DNA of 64,000 bases from Amycolatopsis mediterranei (lineage in GTDB: Bacteria; Actinomycetota; Actinomycetes; Mycobacteriales; Pseudonocardiaceae): contig NZ_CP100416.1 of the NCBI RefSeq assembly GCF_026017845.1, forward strand, positions 3,789,989-3,853,988. The letters are read 5' to 3'. The position numbers were made by a program, and so were the translations under genes. Positions 30,439 to 38,141 of this stretch are shown here, in pieces. How positions within the stretch are numbered: position 1 is the first letter of the stretch; each line of letters begins with the position of its first letter. The notes under the pieces are model-generated. The model made no database searches. It worked only from the letters and a program-made list of their open reading frames with translations, and was not told where the DNA came from.

Positions 30439-30467
30439 GGTTTACCCCGGCCCAGCTGGGGTAAACC
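30439..30467. promoter_or_regulatory. 10-bp inverted repeat before the small-gene pair
   Basis: GGTTTACCCC (30439-30448) and GGGGTAAACC (30458-30467), with a second short palindrome CCCAGCTGGG (30451-30460) inside. It lies about 50 bp upstream of the 30390 start, so it may be an operator, though a second terminator for the GH43 gene is possible. Confidence 0.5.
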
Positions 30468-30497
30468 CCCTCGCTCGTGATCTCCGTCTCACCGCAT

Positions 30498-30529
30498 CGG
30501 GTGGGCCACCCCGACGAGTGGCCCACCCG
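30498..30529 (-). terminator. Hairpin after the GH43 gene
   Basis: Perfect 12-bp arms CGGGTGGGCCAC (30498-30509) and complement (30518-30529), 8-base loop, six bases after the GH43 stop at 30536. Confidence 0.72.
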
Positions 30530-30535
30530 CGCGAC

Positions 30536-33500
30536 TCAGCTCGCCCGGACCGCCCCGCAGTGCCACGGGATCCGTTGCGGCCGCACGCTCTCCAGAGTCG
30601 GGACGACCGGGGCGATCGTGCCGTCGCGGCGGAACGTCAGCTTGTCGATCGTCGTCTCGCGGTGGGTGCCGTCGCCGCCGGGGATGCCGAAGCGGTGGTA
30701 GGCGAGGTACCAGTCGTCGGTGCCCGGCACCTGCAGCATCGAGCTGTGCCCGGTGCCGAGGACACCCAGGTGGGCGTCCTTGCTCAGGAGCACGCCGCGG
30801 TTGGTGAACGGCCCGGCCGGGCTCGGCGCCGTGGCGTAGCCGACGCGGTAGTCCGGGCTGCGGGTGTCGTCGATGGACCAGCTGAGGTAGTACGTGCCCT
30901 TCCGCTCCACCATGAACAGCCCCTCGCGGAAGTCGGTCAGGCCGTCCAGCCGGGTGATCTTCGCCGGGTCGTAGGACACCATGTCGTCGTTCAGCGGGAC
31001 GACGTAGGCGTTGCCGTTGCCCCAGTACAGGTACGGCTTCCCGGTGTGGTCGATGAACACGGCGGGGTCGATCGCCTGGCCGCCGTCGGGGTTCTTCGCG
31101 ATCAGCGGCTTGCCGGAGTCGACGAACGGGCCGGTCGGCGAGTCGCTCACCGCGACGCCGATCTTGGCCTCGGCGCAGAAGTAGAAGTAGTACTTCCCGT
31201 TGCGCTTCGCGATCGTCGGCGCCCAAGCGTTCTTGTCGGCCCAGCCGACGTCCTTGCCCAGATCGAGGATGACCCCCTCGTCCTTCCAGTCGACGAGGTT
31301 CTTCGACGACCACGCCGAGAACTTCGTCCCGCTCCAGCCGTCGAAGCCGTCGGTGGTCGGGTACAGGTAGTAGGTGTCGCCGAACGCGACGATGTTCGGG
31401 TCGGCGTTGTACCCCGGCAGGACCGGGCTGCGCACCTCGTGCGCCTCGACCGTCCACACGCGACGGTCGCCGCCGGCACCGGTCACCGTGAACTGCTTCG
31501 GCGAGCTGAGGTTGACCGGCTTTCCGTTGTCCGGCTTGATGGACGCGCCCGGCGCCAGGCCGAACTGCGGCGCGAGCCGGTGCAGGTCGGTGCCCGGCTT
31601 GACCGGGAGCACGACCGTCCCGGCGCCGGAGTCGATGACGGCCGGCGTCTTGAGCGCGTCGAGCTGCACCGACCGGATCGCGGTGCTGTTGGACGGGAGC
31701 GTGGCGACCTCGAGCCCGGACAGCGCCCGGTTGTAGAGCCGCACGTCCTTCATCTTGCCGGTCAGGGTCTTGTCGCCCGCGTACACCGAGCGGCCGAGGT
31801 AGTTCGCCGCCGTGACGCCGCCGCCGAGGTCCGACGGCTTGATGGTGGCGTTCGCGTTGCGGCCCACCTCGACGCCGTCCAGGTAGAGCACCTCGACACC
31901 GTTGCCGACGGTGAGCGTCACGTTCTTCCACACCCCGCGCGGCAGGCCGCCGCCGGCGTCCGCCGCCTGTTCGGTGGTCCAGTTGCCGGTCGCGATGGCG
32001 CCGCGGAAGCCGCCGCTCGCGGTGCCGCCGGTGGTGAAGAGGTAGCCGTTGCCGGCGCCGTCCTTCGCCGTGTTGCCCAGGCCCCACAGGAAGTACGGCG
32101 TCTGCTGGTTGGGATCGACCAGGACGTCGGCCGACACGGTGGCCGCGCCGGCGCCGGTGAGCAGGTTGTTCGGCAGTTGCACGTGACCGTTCTTGCCGCC
32201 GAAGGCCAGCGCGCCGCCGGCCCAGGAGACGTCACCGGCGAGGGCGCCGTCGTACCCGTGCCCGGTGGTGTCCGTCGCGACCGTGCCCGACTTCGCGTCG
32301 AGCGGCCAGTGCGCGACGAGGCCGTTCGAGTCGGCTTTGGCCGGCGCCGGGGGAGCGCTGAGCCGGTTCATCTCCGCCTGCGTGACCGGCAGGACGGTGC
32401 CGTGCCGCGGCGAGGCGGGCAGGTGCGCGCCGGCCGACATCGTCCACTGGCCCGAGTTCAGGTCGGTGGTTTCGAACGGGACGTAGCCGCGGCCGCCGAA
32501 CTCGTCGATGAACAGGTACCACTTGTTCTCGGTGTTGGACTTGAACCCGGTCGGCCCTTCGCCCGCGGACAGGCCGGGGCTGGTGGCGGTGGCCTTGCCG
32601 ATGCAGTCGGCGACGAAGCCGTAGTGCGGGTCGAGCAGGTCGGTGGCCTTCTCCTCGGTGATGAACTTGCTGCACGGCGTCGAGGAGGTGTTGTTGCGCT
32701 CGTCCTTGGTGAACCGGTAGTAGGCGTCCTGGTTCTTGATCACCGTCGAGTCGATCACCGAGTAGCCCGGGTCGATCCACACCTGCGGCGCGCTGAAGGT
32801 GACGAAGTCGCGCGTGGTCGCGTACATCATCCGGTTGTAGGTGTCGCCGGTGTGGTTCGGGTCGTTCTCGGAGTAGAGCTTCGATGCCCAGTACACGACG
32901 TACGTCCCGCGCTTGGCGTCCCAGAAGGCTTCCGGGGCCCACGTGTTGCCCGCGGTCGGCGGCGACACCTGGACGCTGCGCTGGCGCGACCAGTGCGCCA
33001 GGTCGGTCGACTCCCAGACCATGATCGACCGGCTGCCGGTGCGCTGGGCGGCGTCCCAGCCGCGGCCGGCGTAGATCCGCAGGTCGGTGGCCAGCAGGTA
33101 GAACTTGTCGCCGTCGGGGGAGCGCAGGATGAACGGGTCGCGCACGCCCAGCTCGCCGAGGCTCGACTTGAGCATCGGCTGGCCGTTGTTGAGCTCGGTC
33201 CAGTTCAGCGGGTCGTTGCCCTTGCTCAACGCCGAGTAGATCTGCTCGCCGTTGGACGTGCCTTCGCCGGTGAAGTAGAAGAAGCTGTAGCCCGCCAGGG
33301 GTTGCGGGGCCGGCTTGGGGACCACGGTGGCGGTGAACCGCCGTGTGGTGCTCTCGCGGCCGAGGCTGACCTTCGCGGTCAGGACGACCTTCGCCGGGGC
33401 CGCGCCGGTCGCCGGCCGGCTGACCTCACCGGTCGGCGTGATCACCGACGGCGCGGACGACGTCCAGGTGACGTTCGTGCCGTCCGGGCCGCTCGCCGGC

Positions 33501-33679
33501 AGCGTGAGATTGCCGCGGACGTCGTCGATGTCGGGCACGGACAGCGTGCTCGCGGCGGCACGGACGCCGGTGCCGGTGTCGGCGGACGGAGTTGCGCCGG
33601 CACCGGCGCTGCCGAGGGGGATGAGTGCGGCCGCGACGGCCAGCACGACGCCGAAACGGCGTGGGGAGAACAACTTCAT
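30536..33679 (-). CDS. Giant secreted protein with two GH43 domains and a LamG domain
   Basis: 1,047 residues. Signal peptide to about residue 30; an Ig-like domain (40-125); a first five-bladed GH43-like domain (130-460; LGVRDPFILRSPDGDKFYLLATD, NTWAPEAFWD, and ASPRHGTVLPV near its end); a LamG/concanavalin domain (480-680; VAHWPLDAKSGTVATDTTGHGYDG); a second Ig-like part (690-780); and a second GH43 domain (785-1040; NADPNIVAFGDTYYLYPTTDG, NAWAPTIAKRNGKYYFYFCAEA, FREGLFMVERKGTYYLSWS). GH43 enzymes are arabinanases, arabinofuranosidases or xylosidases. A LacI-type operator precedes it; a matching operator lies before the aldose epimerase gene. Confidence 0.9.
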   Translation of the reverse strand: MKLFSPRRFGVVLAVAAALIPLGSAGAGATPSADTGTGVRAAASTLSVPDIDDVRGNLTLPASGPDGTNVTWTSSAPSVITPTGEVSRPATGAAPAKVVLTAKVSLGRESTTRRFTATVVPKPAPQPLAGYSFFYFTGEGTSNGEQIYSALSKGNDPLNWTELNNGQPMLKSSLGELGVRDPFILRSPDGDKFYLLATDLRIYAGRGWDAAQRTGSRSIMVWESTDLAHWSRQRSVQVSPPTAGNTWAPEAFWDAKRGTYVVYWASKLYSENDPNHTGDTYNRMMYATTRDFVTFSAPQVWIDPGYSVIDSTVIKNQDAYYRFTKDERNNTSSTPCSKFITEEKATDLLDPHYGFVADCIGKATATSPGLSAGEGPTGFKSNTENKWYLFIDEFGGRGYVPFETTDLNSGQWTMSAGAHLPASPRHGTVLPVTQAEMNRLSAPPAPAKADSNGLVAHWPLDAKSGTVATDTTGHGYDGALAGDVSWAGGALAFGGKNGHVQLPNNLLTGAGAATVSADVLVDPNQQTPYFLWGLGNTAKDGAGNGYLFTTGGTASGGFRGAIATGNWTTEQAADAGGGLPRGVWKNVTLTVGNGVEVLYLDGVEVGRNANATIKPSDLGGGVTAANYLGRSVYAGDKTLTGKMKDVRLYNRALSGLEVATLPSNSTAIRSVQLDALKTPAVIDSGAGTVVLPVKPGTDLHRLAPQFGLAPGASIKPDNGKPVNLSSPKQFTVTGAGGDRRVWTVEAHEVRSPVLPGYNADPNIVAFGDTYYLYPTTDGFDGWSGTKFSAWSSKNLVDWKDEGVILDLGKDVGWADKNAWAPTIAKRNGKYYFYFCAEAKIGVAVSDSPTGPFVDSGKPLIAKNPDGGQAIDPAVFIDHTGKPYLYWGNGNAYVVPLNDDMVSYDPAKITRLDGLTDFREGLFMVERKGTYYLSWSIDDTRSPDYRVGYATAPSPAGPFTNRGVLLSKDAHLGVLGTGHSSMLQVPGTDDWYLAYHRFGIPGGDGTHRETTIDKLTFRRDGTIAPVVPTLESVRPQRIPWHCGAVRAS

Positions 33680-33715
33680 CGTTGTCGGTTCCTTCGGGGC
33701 ACGTCGGGGACCAGC

Positions 33716-33735
33716 GCATGTTAACGTTAACATGC
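33716..33735. promoter_or_regulatory. LacI-type operator, 20-bp perfect palindrome
   Basis: Half-sites GCATGTTAAC and GTTAACATGC without spacer, 37 bp upstream of the GH43 start. The core TGTTAACGTTAACA is of the TGTTARCGYTAACA class bound by LacI-family sugar regulators such as arabinose or xylose repressors. The same class recurs at 55238-55253. Confidence 0.82.
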
Positions 33736-33774
33736 TCCGGGATACGCTGACTCTAGGTCGGCGCCGTCCGATGG

Positions 33775-34773
33775 TCAAGAGCCGGAAGGATGGCCCGGGT
33801 CTGGCGGCAGGCCCGCGCGGGCCAGCTGCTCGGCGATCGCCTTCTGTGGATACGGCGTCTTCCGGCTCTCGGCGTGGAGCGCGAAGTAGAAGTCGTTGAC
33901 GACCGCGGCGAGCGGGGCGTACCGCTGGAGCAGCGGAGCTTGGTGCGGCACTTCCCCGGCGGCGCACGCGCGGACGAAGTCGTTGCGGGTGCGGGCATCC
34001 GGCCACGCGCGCAGCCCGCGGACGTGCCGGTTGACCAGGTGGGTCAGCACGTAGGCCCGGTCGTGGCCGTCGTGCTCGGCGAGGAACTCCGCTTCGGCGT
34101 CCGAAAGGTCGAACTCCGGGGCCACGGCCAGGCCGAAGTCCGTGAGGTAGAGCCGTTCGCCGTCGGTGACGATGTTGGCGAAGTGCGCGTCGAAGTGCTG
34201 AACACCCCGCGAGGCCAGGAAACCGGTGATGTCCCGCAGGTCCTCTTCGAGCGGCAGGTCGTCGTCCGGCCATCCGGCGAGGCTGTGCGGCAGGTACTCG
34301 AGGAACAGCACGAGGTCGGTGGTGGCGCCGGTAAGGGCTTCCAGCCTTCGTCGCACGCCGGGGTCGCCGTGCCAGAACGCGACGTCGGCTTCGATGTCGG
34401 CGTGCGGCCGGGGCAGGCCGGGCAGGATCCGCCAGTGGTGCAGGAGCGGGAAGTTCTCGCACTCGCCGCCGCGAACCCACGCCGTCGTCATGAGGTGGGC
34501 TTCCAGCTCGCGCCAGGCCCCGCCGCCCGCGGACCCGACCCCGTAGTGCGACCACGGCGGCAGCCCGTAGAGGTCGGCCGTCGAGCGGGGGTTCGCCAGT
34601 TCGACGTCGGTGAGCGGGACGCGCTTGACGAACACGGGTTCGCCGCCGGCCCGTAGCAGCCAGGACGACCCGCCGATGCCGGTGCCGAGCGGGCGGGCCG
34701 CGGCGAGGAGCTCGTCGCCGGCGTCGGCCAGGGCGGCGGCGATCTTCTCGTGGCGGGCGAGCCGGGGCGTCAT
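33775..34773 (-). CDS. Protein-kinase-like phosphotransferase family protein
   Basis: 332 residues. Kinase-like fold: N-lobe nucleotide part GTGIGGSSWLLRAGGEPVFVKRV with the Lys, catalytic loop HFDAHFANIVTDGE (about 210) and metal-binding DFG in LYLTDFGLAV. It resembles aminoglycoside/choline kinase-like enzymes rather than Ser/Thr kinases. Substrate is unknown. Its start overlaps the TetR stop by 4 bp, so the two are coupled. Confidence 0.8.
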   Translation of the reverse strand: MTPRLARHEKIAAALADAGDELLAAARPLGTGIGGSSWLLRAGGEPVFVKRVPLTDVELANPRSTADLYGLPPWSHYGVGSAGGGAWRELEAHLMTTAWVRGGECENFPLLHHWRILPGLPRPHADIEADVAFWHGDPGVRRRLEALTGATTDLVLFLEYLPHSLAGWPDDDLPLEEDLRDITGFLASRGVQHFDAHFANIVTDGERLYLTDFGLAVAPEFDLSDAEAEFLAEHDGHDRAYVLTHLVNRHVRGLRAWPDARTRNDFVRACAAGEVPHQAPLLQRYAPLAAVVNDFYFALHAESRKTPYPQKAIAEQLARAGLPPDPGHPSGS

Positions 34774-35351
34774 GCGCGCACCAGCGGCAGGTAGACCTCG
34801 TCGACGATCTCGACGAGCACGCCGTCGTCCACTGTGGTCAGTCCGCGCGTGAGGTATTCGTTGCGCAGCAACACGAGCGCCACCGTCGCCACCCGCGGGT
34901 GTCGTGCTCCCGGCCGCGCTTCGCCGCGGGCCACCGCCTGGTCGACGAGGGTGACCCAGGTGGTGGTGCCCCCTTGGGCGGCCTGTTCGTGTAGCTGTTC
35001 GCGGAGTTCCGGTTCGTCGCCCACGCCGGTGAGGAGGCTGCGGAGGGCGCGTGCGGCCGGCGACGTCTGGCCGCAGTTGATCGCCCGCAGCAGGGTCAGC
35101 GCGTCTTCGCGGAGGTCGCCGGTGCCGGGCGGTTTGAGCGTGTCCTCGGCCAGGTGGCGGTACGCGGCGACGCCGAGCGCGGCACGGTTCGGCCAGCGGC
35201 GGTAGATCGCGTTCTTGTTGGTGCCGGCGCGCCGGGCGACCCGCTCCATGGTCAGGCCGGGGTAGCCGGCTTCGGCGAGCTCGGCCGCTGCCGCGCGCAG
35301 GATCGCCTCTTCCAGTTCGGTGCCCCGGCGCCGGGTCTTCGGTGTCGCCAT
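34770..35351 (-). CDS. TetR/AcrR family regulator
   Basis: 193 residues from ATG 35351. HTH reads LAEAGYPGLTMERVARRAGTNKNAIYRRWPNRAAL, with a TetR_C_16-like C-terminus. First gene of a unit with the kinase-like protein; divergent from the TIM-barrel gene, with a perfect 15-bp palindrome in the 61-bp gap that should be its operator and control both units. Confidence 0.9.
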   Translation of the reverse strand: MATPKTRRRGTELEEAILRAAAAELAEAGYPGLTMERVARRAGTNKNAIYRRWPNRAALGVAAYRHLAEDTLKPPGTGDLREDALTLLRAINCGQTSPAARALRSLLTGVGDEPELREQLHEQAAQGGTTTWVTLVDQAVARGEARPGARHPRVATVALVLLRNEYLTRGLTTVDDGVLVEIVDEVYLPLVRA

Positions 35352-35378
35352 GGCGCTACCCTAGCCGCACTACGGTAC

Positions 35379-35393
35379 GGTACGGACCGTACC
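35379..35393. promoter_or_regulatory. TetR operator between divergent genes
   Basis: GGTACGG-A-CCGTACC is a perfect 7-bp inverted repeat; an overlapping GGTACGGTACGG to its left gives a partial second site. It lies 28 bp upstream of the TetR start and 20 bp upstream of the TIM-barrel gene. Confidence 0.75.
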
Positions 35394-35412
35394 TTAAAAC
35401 CGAGGAGGGATC

Positions 35413-36408
35413 ATGCGAGCCAAGGGCATCGGCTATGACACGGGGTTCGAAATCAGCGGCAGCCTCAACCGCCCGTTCGACCCGGACCTCGTGCGCCGCG
35501 AGCTGACGATCATCCGCGACTACCTGCACTGCACGGCCGTGCGGCTGATCGGCACCGACCTCGACCGGATCGAGTCCGCCGCGCGCCAGGCGGCCGCGCT
35601 CGGGCTGGAGGTCTGGTTCTCGCCGTTCCCGTGCGACCGCGGCCAGGAGGAGCTCCTGGCCCTCTTCGCCGACGGCGCCGCGCGGGCCGAACGCCTCCGC
35701 GAGGCGGGCGCCGAGATCGTGTTCGTCACCGGCGCCGAGCTGAGCCTGTTCTGCCACGGTTTCCTGCCGGGCGGCAGCATCGCCGAGCGGCTGGGGAACG
35801 TGCTGGAATCGCGGGAGCTGCTCGCCGGGCTGCCGGACCGGATCAACGCGTTCCTGGCGCGCGCGGTCGAAGTCGTCCGCGCCCGGTTCGGCGGGCGCGT
35901 CACGTATGCGGCGATCCACCTGGAGCGCGTCGACTGGGCGCCCTTCGACATCGTTTCGGTGGACGCGCACCGCTCGAAGGAGGTCGAGCACCTCTACCGC
36001 GACGGCGTCCGGAGCCTGGTGTCGGCGGGCAAGCCGGTGGCGATCACGGAGTTCGGTGTGACGCCCTACCGTGGCGCCGCCGATCTGGGCGCTCGCTGCG
36101 GCGAAATCCTCGAGTACGAGAACGACGTCCCGGTCCGGTTGAAGGGCGACTACGTCCGCGACGAAGAGGAGCAAGCCCGTTACCTGCGCGAACTGGTGGA
36201 GATCTTCGCGGAGGAAGGCGTCGACGCGGCTTTCGCCTGCACGTTCGTCTGTTACGGGCTGGTGCACCGGGCCGATCCCCGGACCGACCTGGACATGGCG
36301 AGCTGGGGCGTGGTGAAGGTGCTGGAGAACGGGACCGGCGAGACGTACCCGGACGTGCCCTGGGAGCCGAAGGCGGCGTTCGGCGCACTGGCCGATTGCT
36401 ACGCCTGA
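35413..36408 (+). CDS. TIM-barrel protein of the type labelled abortive phage infection
   Basis: 331 residues from ATG 35413, GGAGGG five bases upstream. The sequence begins MRAKGIGYDTGFEISGSLNR and has strands LHCTAVRLIG, GLEVWFSPFP, EIVFVTGAELSLF, RVTYAAIHLERVDW, DIVSVDAH and VAITEFGVTPYRGAAD, which together read as a glycosidase-like barrel. Actinobacterial proteins of this type are often annotated abortive infection protein; I do not know of solid evidence for that role, and the EFG and ELSL acidic residues suggest a carbohydrate-active or related enzyme. It is controlled by the divergent TetR through the palindrome. No other defence gene is nearby. Confidence 0.72.
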   Translation: MRAKGIGYDTGFEISGSLNRPFDPDLVRRELTIIRDYLHCTAVRLIGTDLDRIESAARQAAALGLEVWFSPFPCDRGQEELLALFADGAARAERLREAGAEIVFVTGAELSLFCHGFLPGGSIAERLGNVLESRELLAGLPDRINAFLARAVEVVRARFGGRVTYAAIHLERVDWAPFDIVSVDAHRSKEVEHLYRDGVRSLVSAGKPVAITEFGVTPYRGAADLGARCGEILEYENDVPVRLKGDYVRDEEEQARYLRELVEIFAEEGVDAAFACTFVCYGLVHRADPRTDLDMASWGVVKVLENGTGETYPDVPWEPKAAFGALADCYA

Positions 36409-37124
36409 GCCAGGAACTCCACCATCGCCGCCGTCAGTTCCGGGCCGGTCATCGCCGTGAAGTGGTTCCCCGGCACCCGGGCGAACCGGCCGTTCGGCAG
36501 GGCCGCGGCGAGTTCGCCGGCCGTGGCGTGGCCGTCGTCCTCGTCTCCGACGACGACCAGGGTGGGGGTGGTGATCCGGTCCAGGTCCGTCGTCGGCACG
36601 TGGGTGCCGAGGACGTGCCGGAGCGCCACCGGATCGCCGCCGGCCTGGTGCATCCAGTACGCCGGTGACCCGGGCTCCGCGGGCTCGCCGTCGATCAGCG
36701 CGGTCAGGGCGTCGTGGTAGACGCCCGTCCGGGAGGTCGTGCGCCGGATCGCGTCGAGGCCCTGGCCGGCCACGACCGCGCGGCCCGGACGGGCGCCGCG
36801 GGCCAGCAGGCGCAGCACGACCCGGCCGCCGTACGAGTAGCCGCCCAGGTCGTAGTCGTCGAGGCCGAGGTGGTCGAGCAGGGCGAGCCCGTCGTCGGCC
36901 AGGACGTCGGGCGGGTACGCCGCGGGGTCGTGCGGGGCGGCGCTCGCGCCGTGGCCGCGCAGGTCCGGGAGGATCACCCGGTGCCCGTGCTCGGCGAGCA
37001 CCGCCGCCGGGCCGAGCCAGTCGCGGCTGGAGCCGGTGAATCCGTGGAACAGCACCAGCGGCCGCCCGCCGCCGACTTCGCGCCAGGCCAGTTCCCGGTC
37101 GTCGCGGGCGCGGAAGGACTCCAT
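36399..37124 (-). CDS. Alpha/beta hydrolase
   Basis: 241 residues. Oxyanion motif LVLFHGFTGSS, DLRGHGAS turn, nucleophile elbow GYSYGG (Ser about 95), Asp in VVVGDEDDG and His in VPGNHFTAM complete the triad. Typical esterase/epoxide-hydrolase or lactonase-like enzyme. Its end overlaps the convergent TIM-barrel gene by 10 bp. Substrate not known. Confidence 0.87.
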   Translation of the reverse strand: MESFRARDDRELAWREVGGGRPLVLFHGFTGSSRDWLGPAAVLAEHGHRVILPDLRGHGASAAPHDPAAYPPDVLADDGLALLDHLGLDDYDLGGYSYGGRVVLRLLARGARPGRAVVAGQGLDAIRRTTSRTGVYHDALTALIDGEPAEPGSPAYWMHQAGGDPVALRHVLGTHVPTTDLDRITTPTLVVVGDEDDGHATAGELAAALPNGRFARVPGNHFTAMTGPELTAAMVEFLAQA

Positions 37125-37185
37125 GCCGCGAACCTACAGCAGTCCGATGAATTCTTGGCCAACCCCCGCGGCAGTCGGGTCGGCG

Positions 37186-37214
37186 TTGACAGAAAGCGCT
37201 GTCTCTTCTACCTT
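37186..37214 (+). promoter_or_regulatory. Sigma-70-like promoter with LacI-type operator
   Basis: TTGACA (37186-37191), 17-bp spacer, TACCTT (37209-37214). The spacer holds GACAG-AAAGCG-CTGTC (37188-37203), an inverted repeat whose core GAAAGCGCT is common in LacI-family operators. It is about 100 bp upstream of the polysaccharide lyase gene and would put it under sugar control. Confidence 0.65.
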
Positions 37215-37311
37215 CAGAGCGCAAGACATCGGATGACCAGCCCGGTTTCCGGGTCCGTCCGCCGGCCGATGTGCACCCCTGCCGATCCTCGTCAGGAAGG
37301 ACACACCGACG

Positions 37312-38106
37312 ATGCCGGAATTCCCCCGCCGAACGGCCCTGCGCTCGCTCGCCGTCTGCGCTCTCGCCGTCCCGATCGTGCTGGGCACGGCGCTGCCCGC
37401 CCAAGCGGCCCCGCTGTGGCACCCGGACCCCGCCACCGACGGCCTGAAGGCCTTCGAGGGCATCGAAGCCGACCGCGGCAACCACCATCCCGACCGCAAG
37501 TACGTCGTCGTCGAGGGTGATCACTACCGCTTCAACATCTGGAAGGACGACCGCGACACCACCGGCGGCGGCGACCGCCAGCGCACCGAGACGAAGGGCA
37601 TGGTGCAGGACGGCACCACGCTGAAGATGCACAACGGCGAGACGTGGACCCTCTCCTACGAGATGTACATCCCGGCCTCGCTGCACGGCACCAGCAAGTT
37701 CACCCACATCTTCCAGACGAAGACGCCCTCCACCAACGGCGGCCCGTGGGTGACGCTCGACCTGACCCGCAGCGGCAGCAAGGAAATGCTCAGCGCCCGC
37801 GCGTACGCCAACTCGGGTTCGCCGAGCATCGCGGCCACCGACCTGGCGCCGCTGCGGAACAAGTGGATCACCATCGAGTGGACGTTCACGCCGGGCTCGA
37901 AGGGCAAGGCGGCGTGCGTCATCCGCAACGGCACCGGGTCCGGCGCGCCGGTCGCCGCGCAGGGCAGCATGAGCAACGTGAACATCCCCGACCAAGGCGA
38001 CTACGTCCGCCCCAAGTGGGGGATCTACCGATCGGTCGAGAGCGCGTCGTCCGACATCCTCGACACCTACCTGCTGTTCCGCAACTACACGGCGGCCCGC
38101 AAGTAG
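37312..38106 (+). CDS. Secreted polysaccharide lyase-like protein (PL20/heparin-lyase fold)
   Basis: 264 residues with a twin-arginine-like or Sec signal (MPEFPRRTALRSLAVCALAVP...AQA). The mature jelly roll contains RQRTETKGMV, WTLSYEMYIPASL, FTHIFQTKTPS, NKWITIEWTF and VRPKWGIYRS, the pattern of the heparin-lyase-I-like family (PF14099). Members cleave uronate polysaccharides such as glucuronan or alginate by beta-elimination. The strong promoter with LacI-type operator suggests induction by a polysaccharide. It stands alone in its unit. Exact substrate unknown. Confidence 0.8.
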   Translation: MPEFPRRTALRSLAVCALAVPIVLGTALPAQAAPLWHPDPATDGLKAFEGIEADRGNHHPDRKYVVVEGDHYRFNIWKDDRDTTGGGDRQRTETKGMVQDGTTLKMHNGETWTLSYEMYIPASLHGTSKFTHIFQTKTPSTNGGPWVTLDLTRSGSKEMLSARAYANSGSPSIAATDLAPLRNKWITIEWTFTPGSKGKAACVIRNGTGSGAPVAAQGSMSNVNIPDQGDYVRPKWGIYRSVESASSDILDTYLLFRNYTAARK

Positions 38107-38141
38107 GTGCGCGTTCGCGCGAGCAGGGTGACACTGGCGGC

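Noticed and set aside
30518..33724. Plus-strand frame of 1,068 codons opposite the GH43 gene
   Set aside because: Low-complexity Val/Arg-rich shadow; the minus frame has complete GH43 and LamG domains.
35413..36408. Calling this a phage defence island
   Set aside because: Only the label of one protein suggests it; no other defence gene or mobile element is nearby.
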